From assembly GCA_021234535.1 (NCBI GenBank), contig CM037838.1, positions 27,319,969-27,383,968 of the forward strand: DNA of 64,000 nt, given 5' to 3'. This document shows positions 24,443-39,400 of this stretch, in pieces. Position 1 is the stretch's first letter, and every line of letters begins with the position of its first letter. A model generated the notes under the pieces. It ran no database searches. It was not told the DNA's origin and saw nothing but the letters and a program-made list of their open reading frames with translations. This DNA is from Stichopus chloronotus. Its lineage: Eukaryota > Echinodermata > Holothuroidea > Aspidochirotida > Stichopodidae. Position numbers and translations under genes: made by a program.

Positions 24443-27400
24443 CTAAATGAAATACAAAAAGACATGCTGTTACATATAGACTCGTGTTTGCAGGAGAGCT
24501 TTTTCATGATGGAGTACTGAGTTCTGACAAGGACATTTGCAATGCCAATATCCTGGCCACTAACGAACTGCTGTTCTGAAATCAATTTCAATTTCCACCT
24601 CTGAAATTCTTACTGGTGAAGGCATGGTGTAGGTGAATAAAATACAAAAGAAAAGTCAGGATGTCACATATAGACTGGTGTTTGCAGGAAAATATAGAGG
24701 GCGAGCTTGCTCATGTTGTGCCACTGAGTCATGGCAAGACCATTTGGAATTCCAATTTAAAGTGCAATGGATGACCTGCTGATCTGGAATCAATTTCTTG
24801 TGCTTTACATCTTTTGATTTTTCATTGATTACATAACCGAACCTACCATGGCTGAAAAAAGAGCTGTACAGTTCTTTAAACTTTTTAAGTTAAACCCAAA
24901 TCATAGTGAAAATTTGGCATTTTGGAAAAGTTCCTTCAGTTGGGTAAATTTTCTGTAGCTTAATAAGTTGTTGTAGTTTGGTTAAAACTTTTTTTTTGCT
25001 TTGTAAAAAGCTTTGTTAATTTGTTCTGGCAAGTATGCAGAATTTTGATAGTTTTGACAAGTTGGGAGGGGAAGGTGGTGGGATGGGAAGTTAGGGATGG
25101 GAGGAATCATTCAGCATTATCGATAATTGCCCTTTACCTCAACAAAGGTATTAAGCTCAGTCTCTCTTCTCAAAGTGAGTTTCATAACCTCTTCCTCACA
25201 GATCCTGCACGCATTACAAGACAAATGGTTGACAACCGGACCACCGCCGAACCTGTAATGATGATAACAAGAATCTTATACATAGGGGGGTGTATTATAA
25301 ATAGATGGACTAACAAACCATCCATTGCAGATGTTACATGAAACGAGAGACTGCTGGTGGCATTAATGACTGGACTATCAACAAGAACGATATAAAAGAT
25401 ACTTCATGAGTCAACAGTACTGGTATCATCAATATTAAAGTAAACTATAAACAAATATTGATAGATATTAGATGAAACAAGTAATTAGTGATATAAGTAA
25501 GAACTGGACTATAATTAAATGCACAGATGACAGAAACTGGGCAGAACATGAAATGATTGGTATAATTTACAACTGGGCTATTACTGGCAATTTATGATGG
25601 ATGTTATTCTCCATTACACAACAGATCCCTTGATGTCTCTGACAACTGCACTATCACCAAACCTTCAATGATAAATGCTAAACACAACATAAAATGAATA
25701 GCATCATACATGACAGGACTACTTTGTAAAGTTAGTGATAAAACTTCCTTATACTGCATGACACAACAGATCACCCGGTATCAGAGATAATTAGACTTTG
25801 CGTAAACCTGCAATGAAATACTACACAAAACATGACTGCTATCATTAATAACTGGAATGTAAAACAAATTGATATCAATGACACATCACAACATTGATAT
25901 TGCTCATAGCATAAATATTTCTACCACCAAAACTACCATGACAGCTGTGAGAAGAAACATGAAATGAATGATATCATTAATGACTGGACTACGAAAAAGA
26001 GACAAAAATTCGATGACAAAGCAGATCATCTGGTATCGCAAAACCTACAATGACAGATGCTAGACAGGACAAGAAATGACAGAACAAATTACCCATATCA
26101 TTCATGAACTGAATTATCAGCAAATATATGATGATAAAAGTCAGGTGACATTTAAATGGAATGGTATCATTAAAAAAAATGGACTACAAACAAATAGTGA
26201 TAAATATTAAATGCACAGCAGATCACCTGATATTATTAATATTGGGGTATCAGCACCCTCCACAATAGTTACACGCTGAACCACGAATGAATAATATAAC
26301 AGGATAGCAAGTAGTGAGAGATAAGCTATAACTTAACTGTGGTGGAATGCACTAATATGTTATGAGATTAAGAAGTATTTGTAACATCAGCCTAGCAGAT
26401 GATACAATTTGAGATGAAGCCATAGAAATAGAACAAATGAAGTTGAACAATAACAGGTGGCTTCTTACTCAGTAAGTCAAAACAGCTCTGCCTTCAGCAT
26501 TTGAAGGATATGATGCACACACTGCCCAAGAATTTCTTTGCTTGATATCTAACTACATTTTGTGGGGAAACAGAAATGAATACAACCATTTGATCCTTTC
26601 GAGAAAATCTGATAAAATGCTGGGAATGCTAGGGTTCAACGTTTAGCTGTTTGCGAGTTTTATCGTCCTACAATTTCCACTGGAATTGTTTCGCACGGTT
26701 TCATGACAATGCCTTCTGTCATGCAGAATTTTGGCTTCACTTATTGTTCCAGAACATCACTCTCGTTTATCTATTTTTCTGTATGACGCACTTGACGGTA
26801 ACCTTTAACAATGTGATATAATCTAGCCACACTATAACAATATCAATTACAAAGGTACAGAAATACCAACCTGTTATGTAGTTCTTCCCACACAGACTGT
26901 GGCACTTGTACGAATAGTTTGTCCACGACAGCTGCTTTGTGAGGTGGAATTTCTGACAAAGACAAAATTTATCTCAATTACTGTAAAAACAATCTCCTGC
27001 TTCCGCTCTTTGTAAATTTATCATAACATTTCCTTCCATCTTATTTGCAGTTCAAATCTTAGTAGGAAATAAACCAGGTTAAACAAAGCAAAATGAACAG
27101 TTAGTATTATTTATCTGTTTTTGTATATATTCTGTTTCATTGGCTTAGAAATCATTTTGAGGTCAGTAAATACAACACCCATTGCACAACATCATTTGCT
27201 TTTATACAGTCACAACTCTGCCAGTCACTGACCAAAAATCATCTCCACTTTCAAAATAGTTTAAGTGATGCAAATATGACATAATATATACATACTACAA
27301 TACAAAATGGACAAATTCATCATATAATGACATTAAGTTATGAGTTACTCCTCTGACGATGTTTTTGCTATTAACTGTTGCCTTCATGTTGGTATGTTCA

Positions 27401-30400
27401 ATAGCGGTTTGCTATTCAAGTTAAATGTAAACTTTGTGAATTTCTCAGTTGCAGAAGGACACAGGTGATAGGAGAAACTCCAATACTTAAGCACTGTTCT
27501 GTACTATTTTCACCTTACAAATGTTGTCATGTCTTGTACCAGAACAACTGATGGAACATTTTTAATAGAAGTTCCACATTTGGAAAAATGTGAGAGTCCT
27601 AAACACTTAAACTGTATTTTACTGGCTTGATATTTCGAACCTGGAGACATTGTTGCAAAATAATTCAATAAATTTTTCAAAGAATACTTATGTTGAACAA
27701 TGTTCAAATCTGAGATGGGTTTGAAAATGCCATGCAACAGCAGACATACAGACAGCTAGCTCACTTGAAAAAAAAAGAAATTGAGGAATTATTTTAACAA
27801 AAATGTTGTACACCTACCCTTGCCTCCTTCAACTATTATTATAACATTCATGTATTACTGGCCTATAAACCAGTATTTTACAAATGTTACACATTATCAT
27901 ATCATAGTTTACCAACATGACCATTGGTCAAGTGAAAACATTCACCTATGATGTTACTGAGCACTGTTTTAATCACAGTGGTGTTCATTTCTACATGTGA
28001 GAAGTAACGACCTACCTCCATGTTTGCAAAGAAAGTCAGAATTAGTGATTGGCCCCGGATCAACAAATGTGTTGAATTTAGTGAGCCACTTCAGGGAAAT
28101 GTAAAACTGGATCAAACTTTGCTGTGAAGAGTGAGGAAAAGAAAGCAAATACACTGGGTTATTGATAAACACAAACTAAGGACATTCTTGGAATATTATC
28201 CAAATGCAGGACACTTTCAGTTCTTTTGCAGAAATTGAATGATTGAAACTTAAAGGAAGGGAAATTCCTGGATCATGAGTTCACTTCATGGACAAGAAGA
28301 TTTCCAGTTGAGTCCGTCAGAGTTTCTAGAAGTGGGGAAATTGAGCCCAAAACATGTGATGTCATACATACACCACCAGAGAAAAGATTTGTCTTGTATT
28401 TCTTTCTTTGTTTCTTTTTTTTTTGCTTTTGATGTTTGATCTCCTTTGAACTTGGCTAAAGGAGAGTCACTGCTGGTCATAAATCCATGTTATTACATTA
28501 TCCATGATTCAGATCTGCCTTCAAATTTGTGAGGAGGGTAAACCTTTACACCAAAGTGCATAAGCCCTTATATGCCTACCTGCTTCCTGTTTCAAATTCA
28601 GCTGAGGCAGACAACATCTCTGACTCCTGTTTGTGTGAAGTTTACCGCAAGTCAAGTATCTGTCATGTACTCGTGATTCTCAGGGGTTATGCATATTCAT
28701 TGCTTGTGACTAGCACCAATTCTTAAAGATTAGTCAAAGGTGGACCATGCATTATCCGTCGGATAATATACGATTGGGGCATTAATGCAAGCAATGCATG
28801 AGGGCGCAGGGATTCATAGCGATTGGTTGGAGGATTCACATGTGCACTCCTCTGCATGATCAATGAGACAATGCAGGCTGCTTCCTGTAAATACTAATGA
28901 ATGCTTAGTGGTAGGTTTGACCTTTTGATCTTTTTTGTGGAACCCATGATTACAATTGTTGAATGTCAAAAGATTTTTACTTGATGGTGGTTAAAGTTTT
29001 TAGCGGAAGGATGCATTTGTAGACAATTGGGAGATAAGAGTGGGTTTTCTGGCACATTAGAAGAGGTATCTTTTTCCATATTTTGATTTGTTTGGTCAGA
29101 ATCTAATCATAAACCTGTCAAGATTAATTTTTTTGGTGCATTTGCAGAAAGACTGCAATCTAACATGCAGATGAATACATTCATCAATTAAACAAAACAA
29201 TAAAACTGATGTAATTAACAATGTACTATGATGTTATCTGCCTTTATAAACATAAAAATAACTCACTTCTTGCTGCTCAGATAGTTTTGATGTCTTTTGC
29301 CTGAATTCCTCCGCCTCTTCTGACTTCTTCCTAGATTTTGAAGATGAAAAATGTTAGGATAAAAAATATCAACATATACACTGTTCAGTTAAGCTTATGA
29401 AAGACAGAAAAAAACTGCTCATTACAGCTAAGCTTTATTTGGCATGCCTTCTCTGCACACAGATACAAACAACATCACACAGAAGAAACAGGTGGGCAGT
29501 CCTCTGAGATTACTTGTAGAATGACCAAGACCACTGGGAGAGGCAGATCTTCAGTTTTATCTGTCCAAATCCTCCCTCCTCTCCAGATTATGTCTTTGCA
29601 TTAATTTTGGGTCTCAAAAAACAAAAATGTATAAACAGTAATCTGACCTCAATAATAATAGACCCATATGCAAAAAACTTAGGTCAGGTACAAATGAATA
29701 AGATAGCATTATGGTCTGATGAAAAACCAAGGAAAGTAACAATGTTGATTTAGAGTAATATATGTCCACCAATGCAGCGAGTATGAAAGAAAACTACAAA
29801 TCATCATCAAGGGCTTGCAACTACTGTGTAGATATATCAAGGCACTTGAGGTGGCAGAATGAGAAACAAGAGAGCTAGCTGAATGTGGCTTAAATGGTAA
29901 TGCTTCAAGGTTACCATAAAACAGTTCTATCAGGTTTCCAGAAGGAGGTGTTATGACGATACCAGAAGGCAGTGGTATAAATGTTATCAAAAGGCAGTGC
30001 TAAAAGGTTGCCAGAAGTCAGTGCTATGAGATTACCATAAAGCAGTGCTACAAGGTATCCAGAGTGCAGTGCTACAAAGGTTACCAGACGGCACTGCTAA
30101 AAGATTACCAACATGCAGCACGACAAAATTACCATAAGGAAGTGCTATAAAGTTACCAAAATAGTAGTGCCATAGGGTTACCAGAGGGCCAGTGCTATAC
30201 GGTTAGCATGAGGAAGAGATTCAAGGTTAGCAGAGGGCAGTGTCACAAGGTTACCATAAAGCAGAGCTATGAGGAATACAAGAGGACAATGCTACACCAT
30301 TACCACATGGCAATGCTTCCAGACGACCAAAGGGCAACACTTCGGTGGTACCATGAAACCGATGATTGACCATCATCAGGTGATATCTGACATGGTAGAG

Positions 30401-33400
30401 AGTGCTACCATGAAGCAATGATACAACATCATCAGGTGACACATGGCATGGTAGAGAGTAAGTACATGATTTGCAGAGATAATGTACATGAATGGCAGAG
30501 TAACTAGACCTGACTTGACTACTTGCAACCAATGTAACAGTGATGTGACAAACTCACTTGTAAAATAGAACGTAAGCTTCGGCATGCATGACTGTCATGT
30601 CGTCCACCTCGGTGACGGTGGTGTCGTCAAATTCATACCACTTGGAGTTTAACCAGTTCTGAGCATAGGCTGTATAGTGACCACCTATGGAAAAAAAAAT
30701 CACATTTATATTCTACATAAAGGTCATATTGAAATACAAAATTTACTTCTCATAATGACTGGCAAACTGAAAAATCCATTTCTCAGCTATTGATATAACA
30801 AAATACAAATTATTTACTTTCAATTTTTCATAGCTTCAGAGCATAAAAGTTATTTATCAAATAGAACACTTGATTTTGGTAAATTCCTCAGTTATCAAGT
30901 TTCCTACTGAGTTTAATCTAGAACAAAATTAGTTGAACTGAATATTAGTATGCTGCAAAGTATGAATTACATAAAACATAACAAAGGAAACATGGAATAT
31001 ATTTATCGATATGGCATCTCAAAGTTAGATTAATTTTGACAAGCAAATGTGCTGTCAATCTCAAGATGATGGAATCTTTGTAAAACTGGAAGTTGCTTTA
31101 AATTTGACTTTATTAAAAAGAAACAAAGAGTTTGAATGAAACAGGTTGAGGGATGAGTGGGATGGTGGGGAAGGAACATCTTTGATGAGAGATAACAGTA
31201 TCAGACAATCATGTATTGCAAAAGTATTTATGATCACGATATTTGAATCTCCTTTCTTTTAAGAGGTACTGGTGATTGTCTTGTTTAATTAAACACAGCC
31301 ATTAAAACAAATAAAGAAATATACCAGCAATCTTACCTCCCGCTGTACCGTGATGGCAAATAACACCAATTAAATCATACTTTGCACAGCTGTCTGTACA
31401 TTCTGTAAGACAAAAATAAAGCAATCCAAAATTGAAACTACCAGACAATGCCAGGCTGGGATATGATTATGATGGCACATGGGAGGATGAGGATCTCTTG
31501 GGAAACAGCAGAATGTGACAGAGATAGACATTGCAAGAAAAGAACACACTTATACATAACAATAAGAGAAATTGCAGGGTTCACTTAAGACAACAAAATA
31601 CAGTTCTCATACAAAGAAAGGAAACAGGATTCACATTGGATTCAGAAGAGAGGAAACAAGAGTTCACATGGGAAGAAAGAAAACTGGGTTCACATAGTTA
31701 GATAGGAAACAGGGTTCACGCAGAAAGACAGGGAACAAGGTCACATGGAAAAAAGGAACAGGGTCACATGGTGAAACAAACAGGGACAAATAGCAAGCTG
31801 GGAGAAAACAAGGTCACACAGAGAGATGGCAGATCAAAGAGGGACAAAGACATTTAGAGAGCAAACAAACACATGTTGTAAGACAGAAAGGGAAATGGAT
31901 GGGATGACATGGCAGATACGTGCCACTGATTTATAATTTTTAAAAATAAGACTATCAGAACATGAAGCTTTAGAAGAACAGAGCATTACATTATAAGAAG
32001 TTCTTGAAACTGATGAAGAAGACATTCTATCCCATGGATTGGCCTAGAAAAAGCATTTGCTTTGTGACTGTTTGAAAACCTCAGTTCAGAGAAACTGTAT
32101 TTGATGTTATGAGCTCCTCTTTGTCTAAATTCATACCTGGCAATTATTTGCTGGTAGCCTGAAACCCAGACTTAATTTCATTCCAGTAATGTAAACATTT
32201 TGGTTCATATTTACATGAACTTTACCTGATGACTTGCAACTTGTCAAACTGATCAACATATATTGAATTCATCATCAGGATTGCCTACAATAATCACAAG
32301 TGCAGGGTATGCACTTAGGACTGAACAAAGACAGAAGTTTGAGATAACGTACTTTTTGATTTAAAACCTGACATGTCCAAGTTGTCGATGGGAAACTCAA
32401 CATAGTTGCTGATCTTAGAAGAATAGGAGCTGAAGGAGTCATGTCGAAATCGTTTCAAGTGTATACAGAGAACCTGGAAAAAGATCAATACGAATAGCTA
32501 TTAATATAGCAGAGGACATTGAAATATGCACTCAGAACTAATTAATACATCAACAGCAATACCAAAACAGAGGAAACTGGAATACATATACACAGAAATA
32601 ATGACAAAAAGAATCCTGAGAAATTGGCTGTTCAACTATGAATATTTAGCAAACTTAATCAGGTGAACTAAATCAAAATCTGTATCATCTAGCAATACAT
32701 GATGTAGTACATGATGTAATTCAAGATATAAATCAGTATCATCTAGTGATACATAATGTAATAAAGGATTTAATACATGATGTAATACATGATATAAGTC
32801 TGTATCATCTAGCAATACATGAAGAACATGATGTAATACATGATGTAATACATGATACAAATCTGTATTATCTAGTAATACTTGATGTGCATATTTTTCA
32901 CTTCAGTATTACTCTAAGATGTTTAGAACCAGTGACAAATATATTGAGGGTGAGGTGCAAAATTAAAACATGTGACCACATAAATCACTAACGAAAAAAA
33001 ACATCTCTTCCACTGGAATATATCACCTACCTATAATGATTTAAAAAGACCACTTGTGTGGTTGGAGTGCTAAGCAAACGTTTATGCCTACTTGACCTAG
33101 ATTGTGTCGATCCAACTTTTGGGCAAATTGTTTAATGACCGGTCAGTTATGTCCATCATCTTTTGGTTTCTAAGTTCCAACATTTGATCTGGACTCTAAA
33201 ACAAATGTACTATGTATTTGAACTTTGACCACCTAGCTATCTACATGCCAATGATATAACAACAGCCTATCAATCAAAAGGAGTGACAAACTTGAACAAC
33301 TCTTATCAACGACTTGTTTCAATCTATCTTCTTCCAGGTGCAACTTGAACCTGCTGTGGTTCAGGAGAAATTATCTTCTTGATTTCTGTAGTCAGTTTTG

Positions 33401-36400
33401 GTCAAAATCAGTTGGAGACTTGACAGTTTAGTCAGTAAGTTCAATGGTTGCCCTGGTGAAATGGCTTGTGTGTGGTCTCTACTGTACAGTACTGCACAGT
33501 CATTAGCAGTGTTAGAATTTGAAGCCAGTTACTGCTGTACTTATTGTTCCATTGCTGGAGTTTCTTTTGTTTTTTCTATTTACAAAGCATGTGGAGATAC
33601 AAAAACTTTGACAAAGAATGCGAAATATATCAATGTGAGCTACGCATATCACCACATATAATACCCTGCAATGCATTTTATGCAGAGGAATAACTATTAC
33701 CGGTTTCACTAATGAGTCATTATAAAGGAACCACATTACCACAAACATACTGGTTCAGCCCTACCACTACAAAAGTACCTCGACAATTGTCAATTCATTG
33801 AGTCACGTAACTGATTAAACATTTGCAGAGAAGAATACTTCAGGTAAAGATTGCTACAATCAACTGACCTCTGGTAATTCTTGCATCTGTGAAAATTTGA
33901 CTCCATTTCTAAGTCTGTAAATAAGAAAACAGAAATTATATTCACCTTCACTTCACCTGTGAGGTATATTTGAGAGTCCTTTGATCAATGTTATCTGTTT
34001 CAAAGCAAATTTGAAACTCCATTGAAATGCAGAAAATTATACTGCAGACCTTCACTGCATGAACTGACAATTTAACTGGTTCAACCTTTCTTACATACTG
34101 CCTTTGCACCGTAACACCAGAAGCCGCTTTTTTCCCTTTGTGATAGGAAGATGATTCGCCCACAATCACAACTTTATACTGGACGCAGTTCTTTTCCAAA
34201 AGTTACGGCTGTTTTGCACCCTTTCCAGCAAATTAAAAGGAAAGGTGCACCCAAGCACAAAATGTATGTCTGCATACATACATAGAAGGATGGTGGTTAC
34301 TGTTTGATAGATGCAATCATTGTGGATATTAAACTGCAGGGTGATCTTTTCGGTGCGATATGTAAATTTAAACAAGACAAGGGTTCTCAAGGTTTTGATG
34401 TTGTCTATAAATTTGTACACTCCTATGAGAATAAGCTAAATTTTTAAGGGTTAGGGACATCACCAGAAGGAATATTGAGAGGTATGTCACTATTGTTTAT
34501 CTAATTTTTGTTTTCTGCTAATATCATGACCACATTCAAACAGGCTGAACTACATTTTGTACTAATGATACGCATACAGAAGCTAACAATATCATGGTGT
34601 CTGGTGCAGACAAGAGAAGTCCTGCATACTCACTTTCCACATTTTTCACAGCTGTACATATTGTCACCTGTGGAATTCACAAGGAAGAAGGTACAAGGGA
34701 TTAAAATGTTCAGAGTGCTTCATATTTAAAGAGTAAATAAAAGTATCCTATCCAAGACAACTTGCACAAATATACACAAAATAATGGCAGAGCAAATTTG
34801 AGTAAGCACCATTTAGCTCATGCAAAAACAAAATCTCCCACTTCCCTTGACAATCCCTGTCTTCCAGTGTTTGTGCTTGCTTCTTGAATTTTGGAGGGAA
34901 AGGCCCTCCTTTACTTTTATTTTTTTTTGGAGGAGAGGGAGGGGGAGATTTTGTCCTGATGGAAAAGATTTTCTCTTTTGGGAAGGAACCCTTCTGTCTT
35001 CAGGGTAAATATTATATTGTTCAAGACAACGAAACCAAAATTACTGACGGCAATATGGTGAAAACTTGAAATAGTTGCTTCATATGAGCATTCACATTCA
35101 AGATATTGAAATGCAAACATCTACTAACCTTTCAAATCATCTGCAGAAAAGAAAGCCGCAAGGCAAGCATCTAAAGTAATACTGGGACCATAAAGCCAAC
35201 TTGTTACCCTGAAAGATAAATAAGCAAAGGGAACAGCAAAAGGAATCAATGAAAATGTCGACAAACGGTCTTTCCATTGAAATGTCTGTGGAGGAACATG
35301 TGAGAAGGTAAGTGGACAGGCTCTTTTCGAGTCGGTTATGATTGGATGATACCTATCTTGATACAAAGTGTTCTATATCCAACGTGGAAATATTAGTCGA
35401 GACGAGTAAAACATCGCTTAGAGTTTCAAGCGACGAGCTATCATATCTGGCTACAAGTTGGACCTTCTGAATGATGAAGCAGATGAACAAATGGACTTAT
35501 ACAGGTATGATGAGAAATTATCATGATGAGGGATTATCTATGGGGTGTCGTCGGCTTGTCTGTGTCAGCCCTTTTGTCTACAGTTAGTGGAAGAGTTACG
35601 GTAGACAGCATCCATGTTTTCTTCTTGTTGTGGTCTGGGGCATTATCTGTTGATTGCCAGAAGGTAAGTTGTGGCTGACTGCATATGCATTTGGCCTGTA
35701 TGTGCTTCTGTGGTTGTGGTATTGTTGGAAGGAATTGTTTCTTGGCTGGTAGACCCCAGCGAGACAACACTCTGCCCTCGCTCGGAGATACGAGACATAC
35801 TTAGTTAAAAGATTAACAACCTACAAGTTTTCCTTACATAAACTAGTTTACCAGTTCTTCATCATATTCAAATCCATAGTATGTACCAGGAATGATAATT
35901 CTTATACCATGACTCACCCTGTGAAAAAACTGGCAATCCATCCCCACCAACCGCTACCATCTGTGTTATTTGAGCACGAAGCTGCTGATATCTGGGTTCT
36001 ACTGCCACTTCCCATTCCCTGTATTCTAACCATGTCCTCCTTACCTGAATGAAAAGTGCAAAAAAAAGAAATAAGAAAAACAAACACAACTGTTTAATCA
36101 CATGTAGCCAAATTAGTTACGATGCAAACGAGGTTGACTTAACCTCCCTACACAGCAAGCTGGGTGAGTAGTTTTTGGTGGACATAAGCACATATATGTT
36201 GAAACCTGATGGAAACATCGAAGCAGTTTTGAAATAAAGTCAATTTTTGTCTGTCTAAACTTGTAACTGCAAGAACCTGATTTAACTGGTTGGTGTACAT
36301 ACTCTAATCATAATTAACTTCAACAAACACCATCAGTTTAAAGTGTCTACTTTACAGTCCTTCTTTAAACCGACCTGGAATAGGCAGACTGAGATCCTGA

Positions 36401-39400
36401 AATGTCTCTGTGCACTGCGACTCAGTGTTGCAGGTAAGACACTGTACAGAACTCAGGATCTTCCCGTCAAAGACGTCGGAAATGATGCTCTGGAACTGAA
36501 CTGCTTTTCTCTTTTTTCCTGAAATAAAGATGAGGACATCTTATTTTCCTGGCATTAAATAGATGTTTGTGATTTATTGAAGGTACCATCTCCTTGAGTA
36601 TGGCAAACCGATGGTGCATTACCAATTGTGATAAAGATTTTTCATGACCATCTGTAAAATGAACTTCCACCTAAGAGATCCATGTGACTCCTAATTTGTG
36701 CCCATTATTGAAAACAGTCCTTTAGTCTCTTCCTTTGGAGGATTGGTTGTTGAGAAAAAGAATATCGGATATAAGTTTCTGTATTGTTCCATACAACCTC
36801 CTCATTTCAATTTATTTTCTCCACATGAGTCCCTTGATCCTGGATCCCTTATTTCATTCTTTCCTTCCTACTTCCTTTCTTCCCTTCATCCTTTGTTCAC
36901 CTGATCCTATTGATCCCTTTACTGCTAAACGTGATCCCCTTCCTGTTGAGCCTCTTGACCCATTACTGCTTATCTTCTTGATCTCCTTACTGCTAATCTT
37001 GATCCTCTATTGTGAAGCCTCTTGATCCCTTACTGCTTATCCTCTGATCTCCTTACTGATAACCCTCTTGATCCCCTTATTGCTAGTCTTGTTTTTCACC
37101 TTACTGCCAACTGATAATTCTCTTGATCCCATTACTGCCAATACTCTTGATTACCTTAATCTCCTTGTCTGTTTTACCTTTCACATCTGTTTTTATACTG
37201 AAATCATTTTCTTACTTGCATCAGGCAAACATCCTGGAAAAAATCCTCAATGACAAGTCCACCCACATTGACACAGTATTCACTTGCACTGGCAACTAAA
37301 AAACTTCTCGTTTTGGCTCTGATAAAAACCTGACCACAACGTTGAATGTTATGGAAAGTTTTCAGTATTGATAGAAATAGTTTTAGAAATTTGCAATTTC
37401 ATTCAGTTAGGAAATCTCATCTCAATAAAAATGATGGAAGTTGACAATGTTTCACCAAATGAGTTTTCTTACATCCAGAATAGTCCAGTCCATTGGACTA
37501 ATACCAGCAACAACAACATTTGGGATTGTTCAATGAAATGGTCATCGGGTAATCAACTGTAATCCCAATTACAATTCCTAATTCCCATAGAGCCACCGAC
37601 CACACTCCACACCTAATCTACGATTTTTTTATTACAAAACTTAATCAATCAGAAAGTAACAGAATGTCTTGCAAAGTCTCACATTTAAGGGTTCTGACTG
37701 CAGAAATATCAAACCATGTTTTTCAACAGCAATAACAGCCACAGTTGATTAATCCTTAAGAGAGCTGCTTGATTAAATGACTACAAAAAGCAAATTTATC
37801 TATAGACACTAGATTAAACAATAGTAAAGGCAATAGGTGTTACAAATGATCTTGTTTGGAACATTTTATTTGTCTTTAATTCAAAAATGACTGTCCACTA
37901 GTCCATTCAATTAATGCTAATAAAAGAGAGCATAGATGGTATGGAATGGCCTTCTTTTCTCCGTCTGCTCAAACCAACAAACTTATCTCCTTTGCCCTTT
38001 GTCTAAACTTTCTTCTTTTTTTTTAAAAGTCCTGATAGGTGTCTAAGCTGGTTTATGTTGATATCACCAAATACCTATCATTGACATTCCTGCAGACCTT
38101 ATGTAATTAAAACAACATGTGAGCTGTATAGAGCTAAAATGCATCCATCAGACTGTCCCCTCTCTGCCAATGCTAATTTAGTAACACCTCCTCAACACAA
38201 TTTTGCATTTCCTTCACATCACCATTAGTGTAGCATTAACACCGTTTCAACACCAAAGTAACACACACCTCTACCATCCTTTGGTCTGTGACTGACATGA
38301 TTCGAGTGTCTGTCACCCTGACCAGATTCCACTTCCAGCATCATCTGGTCTGCCTCTGGGTTGCCATCTTCCGATCTGTCGGCCTTAATTTCCACGTTGG
38401 AGGCAGATATGGTCCTGTGCCTGTTCTGCACCCTCTCTGAACGCCTCCTCGATCCCCTGCGAGGAACTTCGCCGTCGGAGAGGCTTCCTTGATCATCGGC
38501 ATTCGCCGATCCACTCCGGAGAGCGGTTTCTGGTGAAGCAGGGTCAGAGCGCGGGCTCCCTTCTTCCTCATCTTCGTCAGAATCTCTGTCCATGGAAACT
38601 TCCTCTTTTAGCTCTTCATGCAGCCTATCCATAAAGCATCTCAAGAATTCTTGGGCATCCTAAACAAAAAACAGAATAATTCTATAAATTGCCCCAGTGT
38701 TTGCAAACTATTTCATTTCACATCAAAAGTTACAAGAATTTCACTCTCAAAAAATAGTGTGATACTATGCCAGAGAATGGATGCAATGAAGACAATTATG
38801 CAATAAACGTGTATGCAACTTAAAACGGTAAATTGCAATGCCTACACCTGACGTTCATGGTGTTATATTAACTTGCAGAGCAAAATGTTGTATTGAGACT
38901 ATACCTGAGTACCTGATTGACTACAGATGACAGGCTATTTGGGTCCAAATGTGGACTGGATGCAAACACAACTAAAACGTGGAACTATGACCATTCAATG
39001 AATTTTATAGTAATTTGATTTTTTACCCTAGTTTATATCGTTTCAGGGTATGAGCAAGTAGCTGATCATTTGACAAATGACAAAATGTGGCAATGATGCT
39101 AAAACGTCTACCAGTTAATATCGCTTGAGAACTGTCACACAATGCATCACTGTCACAGGCAATGTCACAGTTACTCTAGTTTATAAGTTTGTGTCCAAGC
39201 CATGATAGGAACATGTTTTGCTGGTTGATCTGAGTGAGGATAAGCCATAAACATCAGCAGCAATTTCAATTCCTTTTTTGGGAACTGGCAATTTTTTCAA
39301 AAAAAAAATGTGACATTTGTGGAAAGACATCTAAAACTACTACTACCACTTAACAAAACTAACCTGCTGTGTATATCCCTTAAAGATTGGACAGACTTGT

